Shown: in pieces, positions 7,415 through 16,997 of the stretch
How positions within the stretch are numbered: position 1 is the first letter of the stretch
Layout: each line of letters starts with the position of its first letter
Virus record (IMG/VR): IMGVR_UViG_3300020469_003175
Coordinates: 1 to 48,001 of that record
DNA: 48,001 nt
Origin: a virus
Strand: one strand, 5' to 3'
Position numbers and translations under genes: made by a program
The notes under the pieces: generated by a model
The model's input: the letters and a program-made list of their open reading frames with translations, nothing else
Databases searched by the model: none
Told to the model about the DNA's origin: nothing

Positions 7415-8082
7415 TGCGTATTGACGAGATTGATTCAAAACACAGTAAGTTCAAAGAAGTTATACTCGATCACGAGTTGACTGAAGAACAGTTAGATGAA
7501 GTCCTTCCTATTATTGGTGCTCTTGCAGGAGTAGGCGCAACAGCCGCAAGAGTTGCAGGCGGAGCATTGGTTCGTGGTGCAGGTGCATTAGCACGTGGAG
7601 CAGGAGCATTAGCACGTGGTGCAGGAAAAACAATTCAAAAAACAGCACGAAGCATGGCTCCAGTACCAAAAACAGGACCAGGCTCGGGTACAAACAATAA
7701 TAACGGCACTGTTGGTAAGATAGGTAAAGCAGTAGGTAACCTAGGAACTGACCTTGCTTCACAAGAACGTGGTACTGCTAGAAAACAAAGCAACAACCAA
7801 CAAAGTTTAAAAACAAACACAGCACAGAAACTTTCACAACAAGGCAGTGGACAAGGAACTATTGGTACACAGGGTACGCAAGGTACACAACAAACCAAAC
7901 TACAAAGAGGGCAAGAATTTCAAGTGCCTATTGCAGATCCAAAAAGTCCAAACAAAACAGTAAATGCCAAAATGAAAGTAAAGAATGTAACCGGTAGTGA
8001 AATTGAACTGCAACCTTCTAAAAAGCAAAAAGGTATGCCTAAAACGGTTAAGTATAATAAAAAAGATCTTGCATTAAATTAA
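7414..8082 (+). CDS. Low-complexity Ala/Gly/Arg and Gln-rich protein (222 aa)
   Basis: Starts on the last base of the previous stop (TAATG). Residues 31-70 form a hydrophobic, glycine-rich stretch with the repeated unit GALARGA, three times in tandem, like membrane-active or glycine-zipper segments. Residues 85-165 are Asn/Gln/Gly/Thr-rich linker. A short beta-rich, Lys-rich domain closes the protein (KVKNVTGSEIELQPSKK). The N-terminus MRIDEIDSK resembles the packaged-protein leaders. An injected or membrane-interacting virion protein is possible; function unknown. Confidence 0.7.
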   Translation: MRIDEIDSKHSKFKEVILDHELTEEQLDEVLPIIGALAGVGATAARVAGGALVRGAGALARGAGALARGAGKTIQKTARSMAPVPKTGPGSGTNNNNGTVGKIGKAVGNLGTDLASQERGTARKQSNNQQSLKTNTAQKLSQQGSGQGTIGTQGTQGTQQTKLQRGQEFQVPIADPKSPNKTVNAKMKVKNVTGSEIELQPSKKQKGMPKTVKYNKKDLALN

Positions 8083-8097
8083 GTTTTACGCTATACT
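8069..8097 (+). promoter_or_regulatory. Sigma70-like promoter before 8106 gene
   Basis: TTGCAT, 17 bases, TATACT. The ATG at 8106 lies nine bases after the -10, so the transcript would have almost no leader. Confidence 0.5.
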
Positions 8098-8105
8098 TTA
8101 AAGAC

Positions 8106-8594
8106 ATGAAACCAGAAGTTAAAAAATTAGTATCTGCCTTTCAGGCCACTGCACAGTCAGTAAAGATTCGTTTGAAACAAAACGGATTTGTATTGCCTGT
8201 TTCGCACAATGGTGGAATCAAATTCAAACATTGTTATATAAAGAAAGATAGACACGGCTGGTATAATATACTAAATCTACACAATCCAAAGATATCATAC
8301 TATAAAGGCATTGCTAATCACAAGATAGCAGTAGCAATATCAATATATTTGGGCATGGATGTAGGATTTGATGAACAGGAGCATTTAGATGCAGATCATA
8401 AATATTTGCACTATTATAATGAAATACGCTTTTTAAAGCATGGATTAAAGATTGCTGAACAAAACAATGAAGATTTTAAAATAGATATGTATAATGCTAG
8501 ACTGCATGAATATATGCCTAAATATGAAAAATATAAGCACACAGTAGGATTGCTTCTAGATGAAGCCGAAACTTTACTGTTTGACACTAAATAA
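8106..8594 (+). CDS. Phage protein of unknown function (162 aa)
   Basis: A 162-residue, Lys/His/Tyr-rich soluble protein (MKPEVKKLVSAFQATAQSV). No Shine-Dalgarno precedes the ATG, and a sigma70-like promoter ends nine bases upstream, so initiation may be near-leaderless. His residues are frequent (for example HKYLHYYNEIRFLKHG) but no metal-enzyme motif is clear. It sits between the low-complexity protein and the acidic 439-residue protein, each with separate signals. Family not recognised. Confidence 0.75.
   Translation: MKPEVKKLVSAFQATAQSVKIRLKQNGFVLPVSHNGGIKFKHCYIKKDRHGWYNILNLHNPKISYYKGIANHKIAVAISIYLGMDVGFDEQEHLDADHKYLHYYNEIRFLKHGLKIAEQNNEDFKIDMYNARLHEYMPKYEKYKHTVGLLLDEAETLLFDTK
8587..8593 (+). 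promoter_or_regulatory. Late promoter box CTAAATA
   Basis: Overlaps the stop of the previous gene; AGGGGAA then leads to the start at 8625. Confidence 0.6.
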
Positions 8595-8624
8595 CACTAT
8601 AATAACGTTAGGGGAATACACACG

Positions 8625-9944
8625 ATGAAAACGTCAGATTTTATGAACACAGTTACAGTAGAGTCTTTACAGAAAGACTTGCGTAGCAAACATGGTATTA
8701 CAGTTGATGTGGCCAAATACAGCCAAGCACAACTAGAATCTTATAGTACAAAGATTCAAAATAAATTAAAAGAATTCGAAATTAAGCATAAGTTTAATGA
8801 ATCACTAAAAAGTGATGAATATCAAAAAACATTGCTGATCAGCAAAATTGTAGAAAGTGCAATTAATCAATATCTTGACAATCCCCTTGAAAGTGTTGAT
8901 GAGTACGATCTAGGCGAAGACATTATGAATGTTGAATCTGACGATGCTGACGTACAACGTGATTTTGCAGAAGCAAATCCAAATGATGATATTGATGATG
9001 ATCCAGGTGCAGGTACTGACGTTGACCCTAACATGGATAACAATACGAAACAAGATTCTAAAGTACTTACAGCATTAAGAGTTGTAATGGACGATCCAAG
9101 TAAAGCAAACTTGGCTAGAATGGCAATTGAAAAGATCATGCAAGGTAAGCCGTTAAACAAACAACAAATTGATGGCTTTAGAGATGCTATGACATCAATG
9201 ATGCAACCTTTCTTAAGTATGCAAGGTGTACAAAGATTAAAGGCAATGAAAAAAGGAATGCCAAGTGCTGAAGCAGTAGGCGAAAGTAAAATTGTTAAAG
9301 AAGGTGCTGAAGAACAAGCAGAATTAACAATGGCCGCTAAAGACATGGTAGATAGATTTACAGCATTCTTAGAAGATGTTGCTGAAATGGGTGCAGAAGG
9401 AATGTTAGAACTAGCAGACTCAATTAGAGATGAACTAGGACTAGAACAATCAGAAGCATTTGTTGCAACAGTTAAACCTGCATTAGAAGCAACACAAGAT
9501 GTATTAACTACATCACGTGAAGCACTTACAGCCGGTGTACAAATTGTTACAGGCGAACAAACACCAGCAGATACTATTGGTGCTGATCCAGAAGGCGAAG
9601 AAGAACTAGATCCTGCGATGGATGTAGATGCAGACGGACCAGTTGATGCAGTTGATCCTATTGATCCAGCAGATGAGTTTAGTGCAAGTGACGCCGCAAG
9701 TGGTGGAGAAGAAACTGCAGGCAGAGAAAAGCGTGAGTCAATTGGCGAAGGTGCTGTTAAAAAAGGATTAGAAGATGATGCTGAAAGCATGACTAGAAAA
9801 GAATTTATTGAAAAACATGGTGACGCAGAATTCTTTGACAACTACAATGGTAGCGATGAAGAAAATGATACACCAGAGTCATACACACCTAAGAAAAAAT
9901 CAGTAGCGGAATCAACTCGTATAATGAACAAGTTGGCTCAATAA
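8625..9944 (+). CDS. Acidic structural or scaffold-like protein (439 aa)
   Basis: A 439-residue, strongly acidic protein. Residues 1-85 are helical and mixed-charge (ESLQKDLRSKHGITVDVAKY), a segment I recognise from T4-like marine phages. Residues 100-145 are Asp/Asn-rich. A helical middle follows, then an Asp/Glu/Pro-rich linker (about 325-365) and a Lys/Glu tail. Late promoter, good Shine-Dalgarno. The composition and size fit a prohead core or scaffold-type protein, and the flanking genes encode capsid-targeted-looking proteins. A 324-residue antisense frame here is a composition shadow. Confidence 0.7.
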   Translation: MKTSDFMNTVTVESLQKDLRSKHGITVDVAKYSQAQLESYSTKIQNKLKEFEIKHKFNESLKSDEYQKTLLISKIVESAINQYLDNPLESVDEYDLGEDIMNVESDDADVQRDFAEANPNDDIDDDPGAGTDVDPNMDNNTKQDSKVLTALRVVMDDPSKANLARMAIEKIMQGKPLNKQQIDGFRDAMTSMMQPFLSMQGVQRLKAMKKGMPSAEAVGESKIVKEGAEEQAELTMAAKDMVDRFTAFLEDVAEMGAEGMLELADSIRDELGLEQSEAFVATVKPALEATQDVLTTSREALTAGVQIVTGEQTPADTIGADPEGEEELDPAMDVDADGPVDAVDPIDPADEFSASDAASGGEETAGREKRESIGEGAVKKGLEDDAESMTRKEFIEKHGDAEFFDNYNGSDEENDTPESYTPKKKSVAESTRIMNKLAQ

Positions 9945-9954
9945 GGAGTCGAAC

Positions 9955-10305
9955 ATGAGACTATTTGAATTTTCAGGTAGTGATTTAGAACAAGATATAG
10001 TATTGCTTTTCCGCAATCAAATTCAACGTGCTAACCAAACAAACAATACTGCTGAACTATCCTATCAAGCAATAGGTTCGCTTATGAAAGCAAACGGTCA
10101 TGGTAGTTTTGATTATGGAATCTTCAAAGACTTGTATGATACATCAGATGAAGTTAAAGCAGTTATAAAAAACTTTGATCAAGATGGTGTTACACTTAAC
10201 ACTCAAATGCAACGTGACGCAGATGGTACAGTTGACGATGTTGACTCTAGTCCAACCAATAATATAGAAAAAATGGCAAAACGAGCAACAAACCGACGCT
10301 CATAA
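9955..10305 (+). CDS. Phage protein with capsid-targeting-like leader (116 aa)
   Basis: A 116-residue acidic protein starting MRLFEFSGSDLEQD, with AAGGAG before the ATG. The MRLFEF opening is shared with the 7082 product (MRLFEL) and contains an L-F-E site of prohead protease type. The rest is helical, with a disordered Asp/Asn/Ser-rich C-terminus. It follows the acidic scaffold-like gene by 10 bases and is probably co-transcribed. Function unknown. Confidence 0.7.
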   Translation: MRLFEFSGSDLEQDIVLLFRNQIQRANQTNNTAELSYQAIGSLMKANGHGSFDYGIFKDLYDTSDEVKAVIKNFDQDGVTLNTQMQRDADGTVDDVDSSPTNNIEKMAKRATNRRS

Positions 10306-10306
10306 C

Positions 10307-10336
10307 TTGACATTCGTCCCCCTTAGAAGTTATAAT
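10307..10336 (+). promoter_or_regulatory. Sigma70-type promoter for the exonuclease gene
   Basis: TTGACA, 18-base spacer, TATAAT. No strong Shine-Dalgarno lies between it and the ATG at 10366. Confidence 0.75.
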
Positions 10337-10365
10337 TAATACTACAACTACAGGATTTTTTATTA

Positions 10366-11061
10366 ATGGAAAAACATACCCCACCAACTTATGTGGAACG
10401 TTACAAGTATCACACAGTTAAACAAATAAACTTACAAGGCAAAAGACTTTACGAAGCACCCGATGGTAGTAAAACACCAAGCGTTACAACGATCCTAGGT
10501 AAAACGAAGGATATGACGCATTTAATCGCATGGAAAAAGCGAGTGGGCGAAAAACAAGCACAGCAAATTGTAACTGAGGCCGCAGGTGTTGGTACAGCAA
10601 TGCACAACAATTTAGAACGTTTTCTTATTGGCGAAGAACGTAAGCCGGGCAACAACCTAGTACATGTTCAAGCAAACAAAATGGCTGATGTAATTATTGA
10701 ATCTGCTCTAGTAGATGTAGATGAAGTATGGGGTATTGAACAAGCATTATACTATCCACAGATGTATTCAGGTACTTGTGATGTTGTAGGACAGTACAAA
10801 GGAACTCCTTGTATTATGGACTTTAAACAAACTAACAAGCCTAAGAAAAAAGAATGGGTAGAGGATTACTATTTGCAGATGGCGGCATATGCTATGGCAC
10901 ACAATGCAGTATACGGCACTGATATACGTGAAGGACATGTGTTTATGTGTAGTAGAGCATTAGAATACCAGCAGTTTGACCTAGTAGCAGATGAGTTTGA
11001 ACACTGGTCTAACGAATGGTTAAAGCGAGTTGAAGATTACTATGCCAATCATCACTTCTAA
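10366..11061 (+). CDS. PD-(D/E)XK exonuclease, Cas4/RecB-like
   Basis: A 231-residue nuclease of the RecB/Cas4-like PD-(D/E)XK superfamily. Key features: His80 in GTAMHNNLERFL, Asp139 in YSGTCDVVG, Asp152 and Lys154 in MDFKQT, and the QxxxY motif Q171-Y175 (YLQMAAYA). These are the metal- and DNA-binding residues of the fold. No Cys cluster is seen, so it should lack the Fe-S cluster of Cas4. A sigma70-type promoter suggests early expression, fitting DNA metabolism or host-DNA degradation. Confidence 0.85.
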   Translation: MEKHTPPTYVERYKYHTVKQINLQGKRLYEAPDGSKTPSVTTILGKTKDMTHLIAWKKRVGEKQAQQIVTEAAGVGTAMHNNLERFLIGEERKPGNNLVHVQANKMADVIIESALVDVDEVWGIEQALYYPQMYSGTCDVVGQYKGTPCIMDFKQTNKPKKKEWVEDYYLQMAAYAMAHNAVYGTDIREGHVFMCSRALEYQQFDLVADEFEHWSNEWLKRVEDYYANHHF

Positions 11062-11065
11062 TTGG

Positions 11066-11071
11066 TAAATA
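11066..11071 (+). promoter_or_regulatory. Late promoter box TAAATA
   Basis: Lies just after the nuclease stop; AGGAGA follows before the GTG start of the tail spike at 11095. Confidence 0.6.
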
Positions 11072-11094
11072 CACATATAAATTAGGAGAACACA

Positions 11095-12750
11095 GTGGCA
11101 GTCGTACAGATTTCAAAAATTCAACATAGACGTGGTAAGGAAACTATAACTGGTTTACCACAACTTGCCAGTGCAGAATTAGGCTGGGCAGTAGACACAC
11201 AAAAATTATATATTGGTAATGGCAGTGTAACCGAAGGTGCTCCGGCTGTTGGAAATACTGAAATCCTAACAGAAAAAACAAACATTTTTCAATTACTTGA
11301 TCAATATGAATTCCAAGGAAACACAGACGCAACTGTACAAACAGGCGAGTTTTCTAACAATCCAATTAAAAGAAATATACAAACACGTTTAGATGATATC
11401 GTAAGTATTAAAAGTTTTGGTGTAATTGGTGACGGTGTTTCAGATGATACTGAAGCATTACAAAGAGCAGTTGATCAAATCTTTTTAAACAGTAGCGACA
11501 AGTTTAATGCAAATTCAAGAAGAGCATTAAAGTTTGAAGCAGGCTCATATAAAATTACAAACACAATTCATATTCCACCTTATGCAAATATTATAGGTGA
11601 CGGACCTGACAAAACTATTATCACAATGCACGTTGATACAAATGAATTATCACAAACTGCAAAACCTGTTTTTCAAACAGTAGGCGGAAATAGTACTCCA
11701 GGAAGTTATGTAGAGTTTGCTTCGATGCAAAACATTAGCCGTCCACAAAATATTATGATACAAGGTATGACACTAACAGTTGACGCAACAGTAACAGCAG
11801 ATGCTCCATTACTTTACTTAGATAATACAACAGAAAGTATTATTGATAATGTTAAATTTACAGGTACATGGAATGCACTACAAGGACTAGATGCGGCACA
11901 GTCTGGTATTGAAGTAAGAGGCTTAGGCGCACTTACATCTGAAAACGTTACAATTAGTAACTGTCAGTTCACACAATTAAGTATTGGTGTTTACAGTATA
12001 TACGACACACAAACAATTACAATTAAAGATAGTTTGTTTACATTTGGTCATGTTGGTATTGACTTAGGTAGAACAAGTTCAGGATCAGGTTCTCAAGCAC
12101 AAGGTCCAAGACATTACTTAATTACTAATTGTAAATTTGATAAGATTGATGACTTTGGTATTGCAGTACATGCACCAAACAACACAACTCCATATGGACA
12201 CACATCATCTTCAAATATGTTTATTGATGTTGCTAACAACGGCAACGGACAAAACTCACCACAAACAAGTGTAATTAAATTTGACGGTGAACTATGTGCA
12301 AGTGTTGGAGACTTTTTTGAGAGAGATGCATTTGTAAATCAAACTTCATTAAGTGCAGTTCCATTTAAACCAACAGTTGATGGATTACATTATACTAAAT
12401 CACGTTTGAAAACTGAAACACTATCAGAAGTAGATGCACCTACACAAATTATTAAATTACCTTTTACCAAAGATAAGATTGCATACATTGATTATCTTGT
12501 TGTAAAAGACGGAACATCTAGTGATACAACTAGACAAGGTAAGTTAACACTTACAGTTAGAAATGACAGTAGTATAAACATAACAGACAACTACAGTCAT
12601 ACAGGCACGAGCGACGGTGCTATCGAATGGACAGCAGTACTTGATGACATGGACAGTACATCAGGTAGTGAAACTTTATTAGTTAAGTATAGAAACCCAA
12701 TCGGTAATGGTATAGGAACCCTAAGTTATTCTATCAGTTACTTTGCATAG
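11095..12750 (+). CDS. Tail spike / fibre with pectate-lyase-type beta-helix
   Basis: A 551-residue protein starting with GTG after AGGAGA. The N-terminus (QISKIQHRRGKETITGLPQL) is the attachment domain seen on many marine T4-like phage fibre and baseplate proteins. From about residue 100, IKSFGVIGDGVSDDTEALQR is the start motif of the pectate_lyase_3 right-handed beta-helix, with repeated strand turns to about residue 400 (NVTISNCQFTQL, HYLITNCKFDKI). The C-terminal 120 residues form a separate beta domain. Probably a depolymerase or receptor-binding spike; the catalytic residues cannot be named. Confidence 0.85.
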   Translation: MAVVQISKIQHRRGKETITGLPQLASAELGWAVDTQKLYIGNGSVTEGAPAVGNTEILTEKTNIFQLLDQYEFQGNTDATVQTGEFSNNPIKRNIQTRLDDIVSIKSFGVIGDGVSDDTEALQRAVDQIFLNSSDKFNANSRRALKFEAGSYKITNTIHIPPYANIIGDGPDKTIITMHVDTNELSQTAKPVFQTVGGNSTPGSYVEFASMQNISRPQNIMIQGMTLTVDATVTADAPLLYLDNTTESIIDNVKFTGTWNALQGLDAAQSGIEVRGLGALTSENVTISNCQFTQLSIGVYSIYDTQTITIKDSLFTFGHVGIDLGRTSSGSGSQAQGPRHYLITNCKFDKIDDFGIAVHAPNNTTPYGHTSSSNMFIDVANNGNGQNSPQTSVIKFDGELCASVGDFFERDAFVNQTSLSAVPFKPTVDGLHYTKSRLKTETLSEVDAPTQIIKLPFTKDKIAYIDYLVVKDGTSSDTTRQGKLTLTVRNDSSINITDNYSHTGTSDGAIEWTAVLDDMDSTSGSETLLVKYRNPIGNGIGTLSYSISYFA

Positions 12751-13167
12751 ATGTTCTTAGATACAAATACTGACGAACGTATAACACAATGGCGAACTTT
12801 TAGAGATACACTCGAAGAGTGTATTGACCCTTACAGAGCATCTTTAGAGTTCTGGAAGACTGCTCCGGTTACAGACAAATACCTTAACCCTTACAATTCT
12901 CAACAGTGGCCAACGCCTTGGGAGTTAATTAAAGAAAACCGGTATTGTCCCGTCGGTATACCCCTTATGATAGGACATACCCTGAAGTTAACTACAAGGT
13001 TTACCAAAACGTCTGTATTGATAAAAATATATATAGACCATACGACAAAAAGATACTATAATGTAGTTAAAGTTTTAGACAATATTATTGACTATGAAAA
13101 TAATAATGTTTGTATAAGTAGTGAATTGCCAGACAGTATGGTTTGCCAAGAAACAATTGAATTGTAG
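12751..13167 (+). CDS. Conserved phage protein downstream of tail spike (138 aa)
   Basis: Begins on the base after the tail spike stop, so it is translated with it. The 138 residues are rich in aromatic residues, Thr and Pro (EFWKTAPVTDKYLNPYNSQQ) and Trp-Pro pairs, typical of small tail or baseplate-adjacent proteins in marine T4-like phages. No enzymatic motif. Its coupling to the spike suggests a chaperone or accessory tail role, but this is inference. Confidence 0.75.
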   Translation: MFLDTNTDERITQWRTFRDTLEECIDPYRASLEFWKTAPVTDKYLNPYNSQQWPTPWELIKENRYCPVGIPLMIGHTLKLTTRFTKTSVLIKIYIDHTTKRYYNVVKVLDNIIDYENNNVCISSELPDSMVCQETIEL

Positions 13168-13176
13168 TTTTTGTAT

Positions 13177-13182
13177 TAAATA
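13177..13182 (+). promoter_or_regulatory. Late promoter box TAAATA
   Basis: About 45 bases upstream of nrdA. A 10-codon frame (13197) between them is probably not a gene. Confidence 0.45.
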
Positions 13183-13227
13183 CTGGACTGCACACATGAT
13201 AAAAGAACGTATAGAAAAGAGGACATA

Positions 13228-15609
13228 ATGAACGCATCTAAAGAAGTTTTTATAACCAAGAGAGACGGAAGTAAAGTAAAGTTAGACTTAGATAAAATTC
13301 ATTTTGTTGTAGAAGAAGCCTGTGAAGGACTTACAGGTGTATCAGCATCACAAATTGAAATGAATGCGGATTTACAATTTTACGACGGAATGACAACTGA
13401 CGAAATCCAAAACATTTTAATTCGAAGTGCAAATGATTTAATATCACTTGAATCACCTAACTATCAATATGCCGCGGCAAGATTGTTATTATACGGACTT
13501 CACAAACAAGTTTACGGAACTTATGAACACATGACTCTTTCTCAAGTTATAGATGCTAACATTGAGCGAGGCGTTTACGACTCTAACATACGTGACAAAT
13601 ATACTGAAACAGAACTTAAAAAATTAAATACATTTATTAAACACGATCGTAATGAAGAATTTACATACGCAGGTCTAAGACAAGTAGTAGACAAATACCT
13701 TTGTCAAGATAGAAGCAGTGGAGCAATTTATGAAACTCCGCAATTTATGTACATGATGATCGCGGCAACGTTGTTTGCTGAATACCCACAGGAGACACGT
13801 TTAAACTACGTGAAAAAATATTATGACGCGACCTCACTTTTTAAAGTCAACATACCAACCCCTGTCATGGCTGGAGTGCGTACTCCTATTCGTCAGTTTG
13901 CCAGTTGTGTTCTTGTTGATGTGGATGATACTCTTCCTAGTATCTTTAGCAGTAATAGTGCAATCGGTTACTACATTGCTCAAAGGGCAGGAATTGGAAT
14001 CAATGCGGGACGAGTACGAGCAATCAATTCGAAGATCCGAGGCGGAGAAGTAGCACACACAGGTGTAGTTCCTTTCCTAAAAGTTTATGAAGCAACAGTA
14101 AGAAGTTGTACACAGAATGGTGTACGTGGTGGTAGTGCAACTACACACTTCCCACTTTGGCATTATGAAATTGAAGATATTCTTGTACTAAAAAATAATA
14201 AAGGTACAGATGATAATAGAGTACGTAAGTTAGATTATTCTATTCAACTTAACAAATTAATGTATGAAAGGTTATTGTCCGGTGGAGACATAACTCTTTT
14301 CTCGCCACACGAAGTGCCAGGATTATATGAAGCATTTTATTCAGGCGACAATGAAAAGTTTAAAGAACTATATGAAATGTATGAACGTAAAACATCTATT
14401 CGTAAAAAGAAAATAGATGCACATGAATTATTTTCAGCAGTGTTAAAAGAACGTGCAGAAACAGGACGTATCTACATTATGAATGTTGATCACTGTAATA
14501 CACACAGTTCATTTAAAGATCCTATTTACATGAGTAACTTATGTCAAGAGATTACATTGCCTACTAAACCTATTCAGCATATTGATGATGCTGAAGGCGA
14601 AATTGCATTATGTATTTTAAGTGCGATTAATATAGGTGCATTAACATTAAACAAAGAAAATTCAGAACTTGAAGAACTGTGTGAGTTGTCCGTTCGAGCA
14701 TTAGAGGAAATTATTGAATATCAAGGATATCCTGTAAAAGCCGCTGAGATCAGCACAAAGGCTCGACGCTCATTAGGTATTGGTTATATCGGCCTAGCAC
14801 ATTACCTAGCAAAACACAAAGTCAACTATGCCGATAAAGAAGCATGGAAACTTGTACACGACCTAACTGAAAGTTTCCAGTATTATCTATTAAAAGCAAG
14901 TAATAAGTTAGCAGAAGAACGTGGTGCTTGTGAGTACTTCGATCGTACTAAATATTCAGAAGGCATTATGCCTATTGACACGTACAAAGAAGAAGTCAAC
15001 GACATCGTTGGAAAGAAACTTAATCATGATTGGACTACTTTACGCAAGAGCATCAAGCAACACGGGTTACGGCACAGCACATTGTCCGCACAGATGCCTT
15101 CGGAGAGCAGTTCCGTTGTGTCGAACGCTACCAACGGAATCGAACCACCTAGAGGCTACTTGTCCGTTAAGAAGAGCAAAAAAGGGCCTCTTAAGCAGAT
15201 TGTACCACAGTATAGTCAACTAAAGAACTTTTATACCCTACTATGGGACATGAAAGGTAACGAAGGTTACATAAATATCGTCGCTGTAATGCAAAAGTTT
15301 TTCGACCAAGCCATTAGTGGTAACTGGTCATATAATCCGTTACAGTATGAGAACAACGAAGTACCTATGAGTATTATGATGAAAGACATGTTGACAACAT
15401 ATAAGATGGGTTGGAAAACAAGTTACTATCAAAACACTTATGACTTCAAAGGTGCTGAAGATGATGCTGACCAATTGGAACAACAAGCGGTTGACAACAA
15501 AACAAATGGTGCTATAATTAATGGTACAAACGGTCATACAAATGGCCAGAACGGTGATACGCAGACAGTTGATCAAGATGATGAAATGTGTGATGCGTGT
15601 GCCATTTAA
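13228..15609 (+). CDS. nrdA: Class Ia ribonucleotide reductase alpha subunit
   Basis: The 793-residue large subunit, which reduces NDPs to dNDPs with NrdB and glutaredoxin. The ATP-cone occupies about residues 5-95 (ITKRDGSKVKLDLDKI). Catalytic-site signatures are FASCVLVDVDD, SNLCQEITLP and ALCILSAINIG, providing the redox Cys pair and the radical Cys with its Asn and Glu neighbours. The redox tail ends CDACAI, as needed for reduction by the adjacent glutaredoxin. An unusual Asn/Gly/Thr-rich linker (TNGTNGHTNGQNG-like) precedes the tail. First gene of the nrdA-nrdB-grx operon. Confidence 0.97.
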   Translation: MNASKEVFITKRDGSKVKLDLDKIHFVVEEACEGLTGVSASQIEMNADLQFYDGMTTDEIQNILIRSANDLISLESPNYQYAAARLLLYGLHKQVYGTYEHMTLSQVIDANIERGVYDSNIRDKYTETELKKLNTFIKHDRNEEFTYAGLRQVVDKYLCQDRSSGAIYETPQFMYMMIAATLFAEYPQETRLNYVKKYYDATSLFKVNIPTPVMAGVRTPIRQFASCVLVDVDDTLPSIFSSNSAIGYYIAQRAGIGINAGRVRAINSKIRGGEVAHTGVVPFLKVYEATVRSCTQNGVRGGSATTHFPLWHYEIEDILVLKNNKGTDDNRVRKLDYSIQLNKLMYERLLSGGDITLFSPHEVPGLYEAFYSGDNEKFKELYEMYERKTSIRKKKIDAHELFSAVLKERAETGRIYIMNVDHCNTHSSFKDPIYMSNLCQEITLPTKPIQHIDDAEGEIALCILSAINIGALTLNKENSELEELCELSVRALEEIIEYQGYPVKAAEISTKARRSLGIGYIGLAHYLAKHKVNYADKEAWKLVHDLTESFQYYLLKASNKLAEERGACEYFDRTKYSEGIMPIDTYKEEVNDIVGKKLNHDWTTLRKSIKQHGLRHSTLSAQMPSESSSVVSNATNGIEPPRGYLSVKKSKKGPLKQIVPQYSQLKNFYTLLWDMKGNEGYINIVAVMQKFFDQAISGNWSYNPLQYENNEVPMSIMMKDMLTTYKMGWKTSYYQNTYDFKGAEDDADQLEQQAVDNKTNGAIINGTNGHTNGQNGDTQTVDQDDEMCDACAI

Positions 15610-15645
15610 GGATTTATGACGAGGAAGAAGGGTAATACTAAAGCG

Positions 15646-16749
15646 ATGACAAAGACAGTTTTTAACCGAGAGAAGGTTGATTTTACAAAAGAGCATATGT
15701 TCTTCGGAGCAGATCAAAACACACAGAGATATGACATATTCAAATATCCTGAGTACGATAAACTTAATCAAACAATGCTTGGTTATTTTTGGAGACCAGA
15801 GGAAGTTAGTCTACAAAAAGATAGAGGTGACTATCAGCAACTTCGTGATGAACAAAAGCATATCTTTACAAGTAATCTAAAATACCAAACACTACTTGAT
15901 AGTGTACAAGGACGTGGACCATGTCTAAGTTTTTTACCTTACTGTTCAAATCCAGAACTAGAAGGTTGTATTATTGCTTGGGACTTTTTTGAAACAATTC
16001 ACTCACGTTCATATACACACATTGTAAAAAATGTATATGCTAATCCTAGTGAAGTGTTTGATACTATCCTTGATGATGAAAAAATTATTGAACGTGCAAT
16101 TAGTGTTACAAAATACTATGACGAGTTTAATGACATTGCAAACAATTACTTTAATAAAGATCAAGGTAATCTCTATGATGTCAAGAAAGCATTATACAAA
16201 GCAATGATGACTGTAAACATTTTAGAAGGTTTACGTTTTTATGTTTCATTTGCATGTACGTTTGCATTTGGTGAATTAAAAATGATGGAAGGTAGTGCTA
16301 AGATTATTAGTCTTATTGCAAGAGATGAAGCAACACACCTTAACCTAAGTACACACATTCTCAAACATTGGGCTAAAGGTGACGATGATCCAGACATGGC
16401 TAAAATCGCAGTAGAACTTAAAGATGAAGTTTATGACCTATGGCGTGAATGTGTTGAGGAAGAAAAGAATTGGGCGAACTACTTATTCAAAGACGGAAGT
16501 ATGATTGGACTTAATGCTAATCTTCTTCATGCTTATGTTGAGTTTATTGCTAACAAGAGATTGAAAGCACTAGGACTTGATATGTTATATGATCGTCCAT
16601 TAAACACTAATCCGCTACCGTGGACACAACATTGGTTGTCAAGTGCAGGACTACAAGTTGCCCCACAAGAAACAGAAGTTGAAAGTTATATCGTTGGCGG
16701 TGTTAAACAAGACATTAACAAAGATACATTTAAGGACTTCAAACTATGA
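15646..16749 (+). CDS. nrdB: Class Ia ribonucleotide reductase beta subunit
   Basis: The radical-generating small subunit. Iron ligands sit in AWDFFETIHSR, NILEGLRF and RDEATHL, and the tyrosyl radical residue is the Tyr of HSRSYTHI. The start at 15646 (MTKTVFNREKVDFTKE) aligns residue-for-residue with the E. coli NrdB N-terminus; an in-frame ATG at 15616 would add ten residues but is only three bases from its Shine-Dalgarno. The C-terminus (KDTFKDFKL) is the usual NrdA-docking tail. It overlaps the glutaredoxin start (ATGA). Confidence 0.95.
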   Translation: MTKTVFNREKVDFTKEHMFFGADQNTQRYDIFKYPEYDKLNQTMLGYFWRPEEVSLQKDRGDYQQLRDEQKHIFTSNLKYQTLLDSVQGRGPCLSFLPYCSNPELEGCIIAWDFFETIHSRSYTHIVKNVYANPSEVFDTILDDEKIIERAISVTKYYDEFNDIANNYFNKDQGNLYDVKKALYKAMMTVNILEGLRFYVSFACTFAFGELKMMEGSAKIISLIARDEATHLNLSTHILKHWAKGDDDPDMAKIAVELKDEVYDLWRECVEEEKNWANYLFKDGSMIGLNANLLHAYVEFIANKRLKALGLDMLYDRPLNTNPLPWTQHWLSSAGLQVAPQETEVESYIVGGVKQDINKDTFKDFKL

Positions 16750-16997
16750 TCGAAATATTCGGAAAGCCAAGTTGCCCGTATTGTGTTAAAGCAGTAAATC
16801 TGTGCAAGACAAGACAACTTGAACATACATATAAATCTTTAGGAACTGACTACACTAGAGAAGAATTAATGGAGTGGTTCCCAACTGCAAGAACTGTACC
16901 ACAAATCAAAATCAATGGAAAAACTATTGGGGGTTATGATCAACTTGTAAACTACATTGATGAAACAGGTTATAACGGAACAGGACACACAATATAA
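16746..16997 (+). CDS. grx: Glutaredoxin, electron donor for NrdAB
   Basis: An 83-residue classical glutaredoxin. Active site CPYC (Cys10-Cys13), the cis-Pro motif TVPQI and the glutathione-site motif GGYDQL are all present. The ATG overlaps the nrdB stop, so it is co-translated with the reductase it presumably reduces. The next gene starts on its stop codon. Confidence 0.95.
   Translation: MIEIFGKPSCPYCVKAVNLCKTRQLEHTYKSLGTDYTREELMEWFPTARTVPQIKINGKTIGGYDQLVNYIDETGYNGTGHTI

Noticed and set aside
8867-9841. Long antisense frame of 324 codons
   Set aside because: It is the complement of a strongly acidic coding sequence; Ser/Ala/Pro-rich, no ribosome site, no family resemblance. A composition shadow.
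13197-13229. Ten-codon frame before nrdA
   Set aside because: Too short, no ribosome site, no regulatory structure linked to it.
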